Part shown: positions 53,405 through 61,440 of the stretch, piece by piece
Layout: each line of letters begins with the position of its first letter
Numbering within the stretch: the first letter of the stretch is position 1
Origin: Bacillota bacterium
GTDB taxonomy: Bacteria > Bacillota > Bacilli > Paenibacillales > UBA4045
DNA: 64,000 nt
Reading direction: 5' to 3'
NCBI GenBank assembly: GCA_023441055.1
Contig: JAEZQY010000047.1
Location: forward strand, 272,457-336,456
Program-made: the position numbers and the translations under genes
Notes under the pieces: generated by a model
Told to the model about the DNA's origin: nothing
Seen by the model: the letters and a program-made list of their open reading frames with translations, nothing else
Databases searched by the model: none

Positions 53405-54567
53405 CACACTTGCTTGAGCGCAAGAACCGCGGCCTCCGCGAACAGCGCCGCGCTGATCGCGATCGCATCCTCGCTGAGCGTGAACCGCGGATGATGCCAT
53501 TGCTCGGTTCCGCCGGTGCCCATCCAGATAAAGCAGCCCGGCACTTGCTCCTGATACAGCGCAAAGTCCTCGCCGCCCATCGTGGACACAGCCTCGACGA
53601 CCTCCAACCCCTGCGCCTGCGCCGCAGCCTGCATAATCGCGGCCATCGCTGGATCATTATTCACCGCTGGCAGCATCGGCAGCCACTTGAACCTCGCCTC
53701 AGCCCCATAGCCCTCTGCCACATGCTCGACCAGCCGCTTCATCCGCTCAGGGATCTGCGCTCTCGCCTCCGCTTGGAACGTGCGCACCGTCCCTTCCAGC
53801 TCACCGCTGTCCGGGATCACATTCCAGGAGGAGCCTGCCTGCAGCTTGCACACACTGACAACAGCGTTATGATGCGGGCTCACATTCCGACTGACCAGCG
53901 TCTGCAAGGCACCCACAATCGCGCTGCTCACCACAACCGGATCGACAACAGCCTCAGGGATTCCAGCATGTCCTCCCTTGCCGATCACTTCAATCTCGAA
54001 CCGATCCACAGAGGCCATGAGCGGTCCCGTGCGAATACCTACAGTGCCGACAGGCAGCTCCGGCTTGTTATGCATCCCGAATACCGCACGCACGCCCTCC
54101 AGCGCACCCGCTTCAATCACTGCACGAGCACCAACCGCCTGCTCCTCGGCGGGCTGGAACAGGATGCGCACCGTGCCATGCATCTCGCTTCGACGATCCT
54201 GCAGCAGCTTGGCCGCGCCGATCATCGAGGTCGTGTGGAAGTCATGACCGCACGCATGCATCTTCCCGGCTATTGTCGAGGCGAACGGCAATCCCGTCTC
54301 CTCCTGCACAGGCAATGCGTCAATATCTGCGCGCAGCATAATGACAGGGCCCGGACGCTCCCCTTGCACCTCTGCAAGCACACCCGTCGGCAGCTTCAGA
54401 TCGATCATCGGAACGCCTAGCTCCGACAGCCATGCTTGGATACGCCTCGTTGTCTCGAACTCCTCATTGGACAGCTCCGGATACTGATGCAGCTCCCGGC
54501 GCATCGCCACAAGCTTCGGCTCCAGCACTAGCGCCTCATCCTTGAACACCGCTCTATTTGTCGTCAT
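53404..54567 (-). CDS. M20 family amidohydrolase (N-acyl-amino-acid hydrolase type)
   Basis: Metal-dependent amidohydrolase of 387 aa, hippurate/aminoacylase type. Metal ligands Cys106 and His108 are in 'KMHACGHDFHTTSMIGAA', Glu141-Glu142 in 'FQPAEEQAVGA', and His in 'VFGMHNKPELPVG'. 'VSTMGGEDFALYQEQVPGCF' is the C-terminal part of the site. GAGGAGGG precedes the ATG. It lies 29 bp after the Fe-S gene and its stop overlaps the PrpD start. It hydrolyses an amide bond of an acylated amino acid or amine; together with the deacylase at 49389 it gives the operon two deacylation enzymes. Confidence 0.9.
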   Translation of the reverse strand: MTTNRAVFKDEALVLEPKLVAMRRELHQYPELSNEEFETTRRIQAWLSELGVPMIDLKLPTGVLAEVQGERPGPVIMLRADIDALPVQEETGLPFASTIAGKMHACGHDFHTTSMIGAAKLLQDRRSEMHGTVRILFQPAEEQAVGARAVIEAGALEGVRAVFGMHNKPELPVGTVGIRTGPLMASVDRFEIEVIGKGGHAGIPEAVVDPVVVSSAIVGALQTLVSRNVSPHHNAVVSVCKLQAGSSWNVIPDSGELEGTVRTFQAEARAQIPERMKRLVEHVAEGYGAEARFKWLPMLPAVNNDPAMAAIMQAAAQAQGLEVVEAVSTMGGEDFALYQEQVPGCFIWMGTGGTEQWHHPRFTLSEDAIAISAALFAEAAVLALKQV

Positions 54568-54596
54568 CGTGTATCCCTCCTCAGCTCTAGTTCGCG

Positions 54597-54908
54597 CTAC
54601 TCCACCGGCCAGAAATCCCGGCCCGTCTCCATCGCCGGTTCAATGCGCATCGTCTCACCGGACACCAGTGTCCTGCACGACAGCACATTCTTCCCGTTTA
54701 CCTTGACTAGACAGCTGCCGCAGAAGCCACGCTTGCACGCATGCTCGTAGAATGCGAAGCTTCCGTCCAGCTCATCCGCGATAACGCGCAGCACATCCAT
54801 AATCGTCATACTCCCGCGCAACGGCACCTCGTAATGCATGAAGCTTACCTCACACCCAGCAGCAGCCTTGCGCGCAACCTCACAAGAAATCACCGACTCT
54901 TCTATCAT
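54597..54908 (-). CDS. Short 2Fe-2S protein, SdhB/FrdB N-terminal-like
   Basis: Small ferredoxin-like protein of 103 aa. The cysteines 58, 63, 66 and 78 ('CKRGFCGSCLVKVNGKNVLSC', spacing 4-2-11) make one plant-type 2Fe-2S site, like the N-terminal half of SdhB/FrdB. The C-terminal part with 3Fe-4S and 4Fe-4S clusters is absent; the protein ends 25 residues after the last Cys, and no continuation exists downstream, where the M20 gene starts after 29 bp. It overlaps the flavoprotein stop by 4 bp, so it is surely its partner. An unusual reduced form of a fumarate-reductase-type pair. Confidence 0.85.
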   Translation of the reverse strand: MIEESVISCEVARKAAAGCEVSFMHYEVPLRGSMTIMDVLRVIADELDGSFAFYEHACKRGFCGSCLVKVNGKNVLSCRTLVSGETMRIEPAMETGRDFWPVE

Positions 54909-56608
54909 CGCAGGTTCACCTCGCTCCTGGCCGCTCTTACGAACTTCGCTTGCTCACCGTCAATCTGCACCGATAGACTGCATGTCCACGCCTCGCTTCG
55001 CTCGGGCGCGTCCAGCCGCACGTGGGCGCCGCGGCTCTCCCGCCGCTCCAGCGCTGACACCGCCACACTCCAGCCCGTATCGACCATATTGCGAAGCTCC
55101 AACGCCTTACCAGCATCCCGATTATATAATAGACTCGCATCGCGCAACCCAACCCGCTCCGGGATCTCAGCCCTTAGCTGCGTCAATCGCTGAGCCGCCT
55201 GCGTCAGCCCCTCTGCCGTACGCGTCGCGCCGACTTGCCGCTGCATTAGCCCCTGAAGCTCCAGCCAGCCGGCTTGCGGCTTCATCCAGGCCGCGCTGCC
55301 CGAGCGCTCCAGCATCTGACGAACGGGTGCCAGCACATCCTCGATCGCCTGATCAGCTGCGCATGCGGCACCGCTCAGCGGATGCTTCCTTGCATAAGCC
55401 GCAGCGCTGCGGCCCGCGATCGCGCCGAACACCTGGTTCTCCGACAACGCATTGCCGGCCAGCCGGTTCGCGCCATGGATACCGCCAGCGCATTCGCCAG
55501 CCGCGAACACACCGGGCAAGCTGGTCGCCGCATCCGGTTCAATCCGCAGGCCGCCCATGAAGTAATGCGCGCCTGGTGCAACCTCACGGTCGACCGCATC
55601 CTGGGCGATTCCCATATCCGCCAGCAGCTTCTGCTGCATCTGCGGGAACTCGTCCGGATTCATACCGCGCGTGCTGATATACAGTCCCCCTGCCTCGGTC
55701 CCATTCCCAGCAGCGATCTCTTGCGCCATCACACGGGACATCACATCGCGCGTAGCATCCTTAAGCGGGCCCACTCCGTAGCGATCCCAGAAGTCTTCTC
55801 CGTGCCGATTCATCAGCCGCGCGCCCTTCGGGATCAATATACCCGAATTAAACATCAATCCCCTGGCTCCGGATGGTGCTACTAGAACAGATGGATAGTG
55901 CTGTACGAATTCCATATCTGCCAGCGCAATACCAGCGCGCAGGGCCAATCCGTATCCATCACCGGTCGCCTCGAATGGATTCGTATTCAGCTCATAGATC
56001 TGACTGCCGCCTCCAGTGGCGACTATAACAGCAGGCGCGTCATACATCCGATACTCCCCAGTTGGCATATGAAAAGCAGTAACCCCGCGCAGCACGCCAT
56101 CATCGACCACCAGGTCGGTCGCATGTGTAAAGGAATGGATCGGAATGCCCGCACGCTTCACCTCTCTAAGCAAGACGCGCACCATCTCACGGCCGACTGC
56201 ATTGCCGACATGCACGGCTCGAGCATAGGAATGGCCGGCCAGCCAGCCCAAGTGCAGCTCTCCACTGCCCGGCTCTACCGGATCGAACCTAACGCCGAGC
56301 TGCTGTGCATAGGCCACCGCTTCGGCTGCCCGATCAGCCAGCACGTGAGCCAATCTCGGATCGCTGATCCCCTCGCTGGATTGGATAATATCCGCTGCGA
56401 ACGTCTCCTTGCTGTCACCAGGTGTCGCAGTTGGTAACACCGCACAGAACGAATAATGGGCCGAGAGAGTTCCCCCCGACCGCTGTGCCTCACCTTTGGT
56501 TATAATGACAGGGCGCGCACCTTGCTCCGCTGCAGCAAGCGCCGCGCGGAGTCCGGCGCCGCCGCTCCCAATAATCGCTACATCATATTGCTCTCGCGAG
56601 ATTCTCAT
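54905..56608 (-). CDS. FAD flavoprotein of the fumarate reductase/L-aspartate oxidase family
   Basis: Flavoprotein of 567 aa. The FAD loop is 'VAIIGSGGAGLRAALAAAEQG', and 'MEFVQHYPSVLVAP' and 'IHGANRLAGNALSENQVFG' are the family's catalytic and FAD landmarks. The usual S-H-T-x-A-A-Q-G-G segment reads 'LSAHYSFCAV' here, so covalent flavin attachment is doubtful. GAGGAGG precedes the ATG. Its only partner is a 2Fe-2S protein; there is no membrane anchor and no full FrdB. It probably oxidises or reduces a C4-like dicarboxylate or an aspartate derivative of the pathway. Confidence 0.85.
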   Translation of the reverse strand: MRISREQYDVAIIGSGGAGLRAALAAAEQGARPVIITKGEAQRSGGTLSAHYSFCAVLPTATPGDSKETFAADIIQSSEGISDPRLAHVLADRAAEAVAYAQQLGVRFDPVEPGSGELHLGWLAGHSYARAVHVGNAVGREMVRVLLREVKRAGIPIHSFTHATDLVVDDGVLRGVTAFHMPTGEYRMYDAPAVIVATGGGSQIYELNTNPFEATGDGYGLALRAGIALADMEFVQHYPSVLVAPSGARGLMFNSGILIPKGARLMNRHGEDFWDRYGVGPLKDATRDVMSRVMAQEIAAGNGTEAGGLYISTRGMNPDEFPQMQQKLLADMGIAQDAVDREVAPGAHYFMGGLRIEPDAATSLPGVFAAGECAGGIHGANRLAGNALSENQVFGAIAGRSAAAYARKHPLSGAACAADQAIEDVLAPVRQMLERSGSAAWMKPQAGWLELQGLMQRQVGATRTAEGLTQAAQRLTQLRAEIPERVGLRDASLLYNRDAGKALELRNMVDTGWSVAVSALERRESRGAHVRLDAPERSEAWTCSLSVQIDGEQAKFVRAARSEVNLR

Positions 56609-56671
56609 AGCTGTTCCTCCTCTGCTGCTCCCGATTAAGGACCCATCACTACATAAGTATCGTGACGAGGC

Positions 56672-58177
56672 CTAAGCATCAGCGCGCCGCGAACGCAGCC
56701 GATTCACCAGTCGTCTGACAAGCGGCCAGACGGTAACCACGATCCCAATCACTAACAGCGTGCCAGAGATTGGGCGATTGAAGAACTGCAGCAGATCCCC
56801 TCTGAAGATAAGTGCCGACTGGTTAAGCGAATTCTCCAGAGTTGGTCCTAGAATGACGCCTAATACGAGCGGAGTGGGCTCCATTTTCGCCTTGCGCAGC
56901 AAGTACCCCAGCACCCCGAATACCATCATCACAATCACATCGAACATACTGCTCCTTACGGAGTAAGCACCGATGAAGCAGAACATCATTACGATCGGCA
57001 TAAGCACCTTGGGTTGAATATGCGCGACCTTGGCGAATAGCCCAACCATCGGCAGATTGAGAACCAGCAGCATCACATTCCCAATATACATACTGGCGAT
57101 GAGCGCCCAGAATAATACGGGATGCTGACTCATCATCAGCGGACCTGGCGTTACCCCCTGAATCATGAAGGCGCTGAGCAGAATTGCAGGCAATGGAGAG
57201 AACGGCACGCCAAGCGACAATAGCGGCACTAACGCACCCGTGCTTGCACCATTGTTCGCGGATTCCGGTCCCGCTACTCCTTCAATCGCGCCCTTGCCGA
57301 ATTCCTCTGGATGCTTCGACAATTTCTTCTCCAGGCCATAGGATGCATAGGTGCTGAGAATATTAGCCGGTCCTGGAATGAGACCCATCAGGAAGCCGAG
57401 AATCCCACCTCGCACCATAGGGCCTGCGCTTCTCTTCATCTCTGAGCGATTCGGCATAAGCTTACGCAGCGACAGGTCCGCCTTGATCGGCTTCTGATAC
57501 TTCTGCTCCATCGCGCCGAGCACCTCGGATAATCCATATAGACCCATGATAATCGGGATGAAGTCTATCCCATCGATCAGCCAGACAGAGCCGAAGGTCA
57601 ATCGCATACCACCACTCGTAGGGTCGATACCGATCACCGCGATTACGATGCCGAGCGCAATCAGCATATAACTTCTAATCAGTGACGTATCCGTTAACCT
57701 AGACAAGACCATCAAGCCTACAAGTACAATTGCAAAATATTCAGGCGGACCAAACTTAAGTGCCATCTGCGCAATCGGCGGCGCTAGGAAGGTCAGCAGA
57801 ATCATCCCGATCGTACCTGCTATGAATGAACCGATCGCCGCAATTGCTAGTGCAGCGCCAGCTCTGCCCTTTTGGGTCATTTTGTAGCCATCAATCGTTG
57901 TGACAACAGAGGCTGCTTCACCTGGCACATTCACAAGGATGGAAGTGGTGGAGCCGCCATACATACCACCGAAGTAGATGCCTGCTATCAGAATCAGAGC
58001 TGAGATAGGCTCCATAGAGAAGGTGATCGGTAGCAGCATCGATATCGCGCCAACCGGCCCCAGTCCTGGCAGGACACCGACTAATGTGCCCAGCGCAACA
58101 CCTAATAAGCATATTAATAAGTTAGTTATAGTTAGGGCCTCAGAGATTCCCGCCATAATATTGCTTATATCTGTCAC
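56672..58177 (-). CDS. tctA: Tripartite tricarboxylate transporter, large permease TctA
   Basis: Large membrane subunit of a TTT (tripartite tricarboxylate) importer, 501 aa with about 11-12 helices. The family motifs 'GLGPVGAISMLLPITFS' and 'MYGGSTTSILVNVPGE' near the N-terminus and 'GVPFSPLPAILLSAFMIQGVTPGP' are clear. The start is GTG at 58177 with GGGGG nine bases upstream. It lies 35 bp after tctB. TTT systems import citrate, C4 dicarboxylates, aromatic acids or other carboxylates, energised by ion gradients. Its substrate is probably the starting compound of the operon. Confidence 0.92.
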   Translation of the reverse strand: MTDISNIMAGISEALTITNLLICLLGVALGTLVGVLPGLGPVGAISMLLPITFSMEPISALILIAGIYFGGMYGGSTTSILVNVPGEAASVVTTIDGYKMTQKGRAGAALAIAAIGSFIAGTIGMILLTFLAPPIAQMALKFGPPEYFAIVLVGLMVLSRLTDTSLIRSYMLIALGIVIAVIGIDPTSGGMRLTFGSVWLIDGIDFIPIIMGLYGLSEVLGAMEQKYQKPIKADLSLRKLMPNRSEMKRSAGPMVRGGILGFLMGLIPGPANILSTYASYGLEKKLSKHPEEFGKGAIEGVAGPESANNGASTGALVPLLSLGVPFSPLPAILLSAFMIQGVTPGPLMMSQHPVLFWALIASMYIGNVMLLVLNLPMVGLFAKVAHIQPKVLMPIVMMFCFIGAYSVRSSMFDVIVMMVFGVLGYLLRKAKMEPTPLVLGVILGPTLENSLNQSALIFRGDLLQFFNRPISGTLLVIGIVVTVWPLVRRLVNRLRSRRADA

Positions 58178-58212
58178 GAATTGTTACCCCCTAAGATCTC
58201 ACTCATTGCCCG

Positions 58213-58692
58213 CTATTCGAACCAGATCCCAACCGGCAGAGAGATCTTCAACCATATATCGAATAATAGCCAGATGAATAATGTTGTAAGCACGGATAGC
58301 GCCAGGAGCCGCCACCCCTTGAGCCCAAGCAGATAGCTGGAAGCAAGCACCGCTGCGAAGGATGCGATCACGAATCCGACGAATTTCGTCAAGAGCAGGA
58401 AAACCAGGAATATCCCAACGAACGCCAGAAATCCGCTGAGATGCACGCCATCCTCGCCATCAGCCTTCTCCTGCGAGACCTTTCCCTTATAGCGCAACCA
58501 GATCAGAGTCGTCAGGAACACCACACTGAGTCCGGTCAGCAGACTGCCGAATACAATCGGGAAGAAGCCCGTGCGAATATGCGACAGTGATCCGAATGTC
58601 AGGTTTGCGGATTGCCAGAGCGTGATCAACCCTAGGAATAAGAAGAGGAGCGCGGTGATGAGCCGCGCTCTGAATACTGTCTGGTTCATCAT
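58213..58692 (-). CDS. tctB: Tripartite tricarboxylate transporter, small subunit TctB
   Basis: Small membrane subunit of 159 aa with four hydrophobic helices, the normal form for TctB. A 4-bp overlap with the tctC stop (ATGA) shows coupled translation. Needed with TctA and the TctC receptor for high-affinity uptake (family knowledge). Sequence of the loops gives no substrate hint. Confidence 0.85.
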   Translation of the reverse strand: MMNQTVFRARLITALLFLFLGLITLWQSANLTFGSLSHIRTGFFPIVFGSLLTGLSVVFLTTLIWLRYKGKVSQEKADGEDGVHLSGFLAFVGIFLVFLLLTKFVGFVIASFAAVLASSYLLGLKGWRLLALSVLTTLFIWLLFDIWLKISLPVGIWFE

Positions 58693-59747
58693 TGAATCAA
58701 TCCTAAGCTTCTGTAGATTTCACCAGTTACATCATACCATTCTTGAACCTCTTGTCGAGAATCTTCTGCATTCTTAAAGCCAATTTGGTAAGCGGCTTGC
58801 TCCATCAATTCCTTGAATCGATCTGTCTCATAAACCGCCTTGGTCAATTCATTGATGCGTGCCACAACCTCATCCGGTACACCGTTAGGTATGATAATGA
58901 AGTGAGCCGCGCCGCCCGCTACACCGGCAACTCCTTGTTCAGCTGCAGTTGGTACATCCGGCAGTAAGCTCATTCGCTCTTCGCCCAGAATAGCTAGTGC
59001 CCGCAGTTCTCCAGCGTCGATCTGACCACGAACCTCCGGAACGTTCATGAATGCTACATCCACATGGCCACCCAGAATCGCTGGCAACAGCGGTCCGCTG
59101 CCTTGGAACGGCACATGCTGCAGTTCAATGTCTGCTGATTGCTGCAGCATATTCGCCAGCAGCGCCACGACCGTGCCTTCACCCGGATTGCCCGCAGTTA
59201 CTGAACCTGGATCCTGCCTCGCTTGATCAACCAGATCCTGCAGTGTTTGCAATGGGGAATTCTTCGGAACGACTACAGCTGTAAGCATATCCCCTACCTT
59301 ATTGACAATGGTGAAGTCATCCATGTCATAAGCCGCTTCTGTAATATGCAGAGACGACGAGATGTGACCTGTCGCAGCCCATAGCCAAGTGTAGCCATCC
59401 GGCTTAGCCTTGACGAGCTCGTAGTTGCCGACCGTTCCTGAACCGCCGCCGACATTCTTAACCGTAATGGAAGCATCGATAATACCCGCAGAAGCTTCAA
59501 TAAAGGAACGCGCGAGAATATCCGATACACCGCCTGCATTATATGGAACGATCAGCTCGATATTCTGCTTCGGCCAATCCAGCGCTTCAGCGGCAGGCGC
59601 GTTATTCGCTGTGTTCCCTGAATCGCCAGCATTACCAGCATTGCCGGCATTATTCGTTGACGTATTCCCATTGTTCGCACATGCCGCTAGCAGCGCGAGA
59701 ACTGCGAACATAACAACTAGTTGTGTGATTATTTTTCTACCCTTCAT
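58689..59747 (-). CDS. tctC: TTT solute-binding lipoprotein TctC
   Basis: Substrate-binding receptor of the TTT system, 352 aa. A lipoprotein signal ends at Cys23 ('LALLAAC') and is followed by an Asn/Gly/Ala linker. The TctC/Bug fold shows in 'IELIVPYNAGGVSDILARSF', 'PDGYTWLWAATGHIS', 'GNPGEGTVVALLANM' and 'HVPFQGSGPLLPAILGG'. First gene of the long catabolic operon, with a sigma-A promoter about 100 bp upstream. The binding-pocket residues suit a carboxylate, not further specified. Confidence 0.92.
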   Translation of the reverse strand: MKGRKIITQLVVMFAVLALLAACANNGNTSTNNAGNAGNAGDSGNTANNAPAAEALDWPKQNIELIVPYNAGGVSDILARSFIEASAGIIDASITVKNVGGGSGTVGNYELVKAKPDGYTWLWAATGHISSSLHITEAAYDMDDFTIVNKVGDMLTAVVVPKNSPLQTLQDLVDQARQDPGSVTAGNPGEGTVVALLANMLQQSADIELQHVPFQGSGPLLPAILGGHVDVAFMNVPEVRGQIDAGELRALAILGEERMSLLPDVPTAAEQGVAGVAGGAAHFIIIPNGVPDEVVARINELTKAVYETDRFKELMEQAAYQIGFKNAEDSRQEVQEWYDVTGEIYRSLGLIQ

Positions 59748-59850
59748 GATGTTGCCTCCTAGATCTCTCTGATATCCTATTATTCATGTAATCCAACCAA
59801 AAATATACAATAACCTTAATACCCCATTGGAATACTATGAATTTAGATTT

Positions 59851-59879
59851 ATTCTATATCGATCTTTCTGGACTGTCAA
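59851..59879 (-). promoter_or_regulatory. Predicted sigma-A promoter of the TTT catabolic operon
   Basis: -35 TTGACA (59874-59879), exactly 17 nt, -10 TAGAAT (59851-59856) on the minus strand. Close to consensus, about 100 bp before tctC. A long leader could carry regulation. Confidence 0.7.
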
Positions 59880-59936
59880 TCTTTTTTTCGACATGAACTG
59901 ACATGATTCATTCTCTGTACTAGAATAATGCAAGGG

Positions 59937-59952
59937 GTTTGACTAGTCAAAC
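59937..59952. promoter_or_regulatory. 16-bp perfect palindrome upstream of the TTT promoter
   Basis: GTTTGACTAGTCAAAC is self-complementary over 16 bp and lies about 57 bp before the -35. A dimeric regulator site is likely. No regulator gene is in the operon; the AraC-type sensor at 61441 is the nearest, but AraC sites are usually direct repeats. Apart from this, the promoter and the hairpin at 60036, nothing was seen in the gene-free stretch 59748-60110. Confidence 0.45.
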
Positions 59953-60035
59953 GGATTCCCTGCTAAATGGCACAAAGTAGTAAAAAGAAGCTGTGTGTCG
60001 AAGCGTTCGACTCTTGTGGCCGCATAATGAGAATA

Positions 60036-60051
60036 AGGCCCCGAAGGGCCT
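60036..60051 (-). terminator. Possible terminator after the sulfatase gene
   Basis: AGGCCC, loop TTCG, GGGCCT on the minus strand, followed by TATTCTCATTAT. A compact GC stem 60 bp after the sulfatase stop. The T-run is imperfect. Confidence 0.5.
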
Positions 60052-60110
60052 CATTTTCCTACATTCATACCATTTAAGCTCCGCCCCTGTCAGCTACTCG
60101 ATGCGGAGGC

Positions 60111-61424
60111 TCAGAAGCTTAACTGACTTCTCCGCAAGCGGAATTGCGCGAGCACTTCCTGATAGGCTTCGTCGTGCAGCCAGTTCACAGTCTCTCCGGG
60201 ATCGCGCTCCAGATCGAACAGCACCTCCGGCATGTCTTCCCCGTAATATTGGTACTTCAAGTGATCCCGCTTGATCATCAGATTCGTGCCGCCAAATTGC
60301 GACACACTCTCATTATCCCAGTCCTCATGCCGCCCCTCCATCAGAGGAACCAGACTTCGGGAATCCAAGCCTTCGGGTATCTCTGCTCCGGTCAGATCAC
60401 ATAAGGTGGCGAACAGATCACATAAGTTCACATTCGCCGTGATGCGCTGTCCGCCTGTCAGCCGCCTCGGATAGCGGATAATGAGCGGCACCCGCGCGCT
60501 GCCCTCGAAGAATTTCTGCTTCTCCCAGATGCCATGCTGTCCGAGCATCTCACCATGATCACTCGTATAGATGATGATCCAGTCATCCAAATTCTGTCCA
60601 GCTGCGGTCAAGGCGTCGATCACCTGACCATATTGGGAGTCGATCGTCTCCACCATGCCGTAATAGGCGGCTGTCGCCCGTCTGATCTCCCGCTCGGATA
60701 CATCAACACCCCGCTTCACCGCTCTCTGCTTCAGGAAGGGATGATCGAACGTCTCTTCATCGAGAAACGGCTCCACGCGGTTAAGATAATAGGTGAACAG
60801 CTGCTCGCTCGTCAGATACGGATAATGCGGCTGCAGCAGGCTCACCTTGAGCAGCAGCGGATGCTGCTGCTCGCGATCATAATACGGATTGCAGAAGTAA
60901 TCCTCAATATACTGCAGCGCGCCAGCTACCGCATAGTCATCATGGGACACACATTGCCCTCTGCCGACCCCTGCCCGCTGAATTTCCTTCGCATCCGACC
61001 ACTTCTGATCGGCCATCGACCTGCGAGACTGCTGCGCCGCCGCTCCCAGATAGCGGGGGGCAATCTGCATATCCCCGCTGATCCGCGCGGACCAGCCCTG
61101 CATCTGATCCGTGCCCATATGATGCAGCTTGCCGCTGACTGCCGCTTCATAGCCATGCTCCACTAATCTCCTGGGGAACGTCATATGTCCTGGCGGAAGA
61201 TCGTCCCCATAATGCTCACATCCACAATGACGTGGAAGCTGACCCGATGCAATACATTGTCTGGCTGGGATACAGATCGGCGACGGGGTATACGCATTGT
61301 CGAAGACAACACCATCCCGTGCCAGCCAGTCCAGTATCGGCGTGCGTACAACGGTATTGCCCGCATAGCCGGCAGTGTCATAACGATGCTCGTCACTCAT
61401 CAGGAATAAGATATTCGGTTTCAT
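60111..61424 (-). CDS. Sulfatase-like hydrolase (cysteine type)
   Basis: Alkaline-phosphatase-fold sulfatase of 437 aa without a signal peptide. Metal-binding 'LFLMSDEHRYD' opens the protein. The modification motif is 'CIPAR' at 51-55 (C-x-P/A-x-R), whose Cys would be turned into formylglycine; 'IIYTSDHGEMLGQHG' carries further metal ligands. 'EVLFDLERDPGE' is the usual C-terminal family block. The next gene upstream is an AraC-type sensor-regulator, 16 bp away, probably co-transcribed. No formylglycine-generating enzyme is visible in the window. Substrate may be a sulfated sugar or, in this fold, a phosphonate monoester. Confidence 0.85.
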   Translation of the reverse strand: MKPNILFLMSDEHRYDTAGYAGNTVVRTPILDWLARDGVVFDNAYTPSPICIPARQCIASGQLPRHCGCEHYGDDLPPGHMTFPRRLVEHGYEAAVSGKLHHMGTDQMQGWSARISGDMQIAPRYLGAAAQQSRRSMADQKWSDAKEIQRAGVGRGQCVSHDDYAVAGALQYIEDYFCNPYYDREQQHPLLLKVSLLQPHYPYLTSEQLFTYYLNRVEPFLDEETFDHPFLKQRAVKRGVDVSEREIRRATAAYYGMVETIDSQYGQVIDALTAAGQNLDDWIIIYTSDHGEMLGQHGIWEKQKFFEGSARVPLIIRYPRRLTGGQRITANVNLCDLFATLCDLTGAEIPEGLDSRSLVPLMEGRHEDWDNESVSQFGGTNLMIKRDHLKYQYYGEDMPEVLFDLERDPGETVNWLHDEAYQEVLAQFRLRRSQLSF

Positions 61425-61440
61425 GCGCAGGCATCCTCTC

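Noticed and set aside
53410..54420. Open frame of 336 codons on the plus strand
   Set aside because: It is antisense to the well-supported M20 gene, rich in His/Arg, without a recognisable domain or ribosome binding site.
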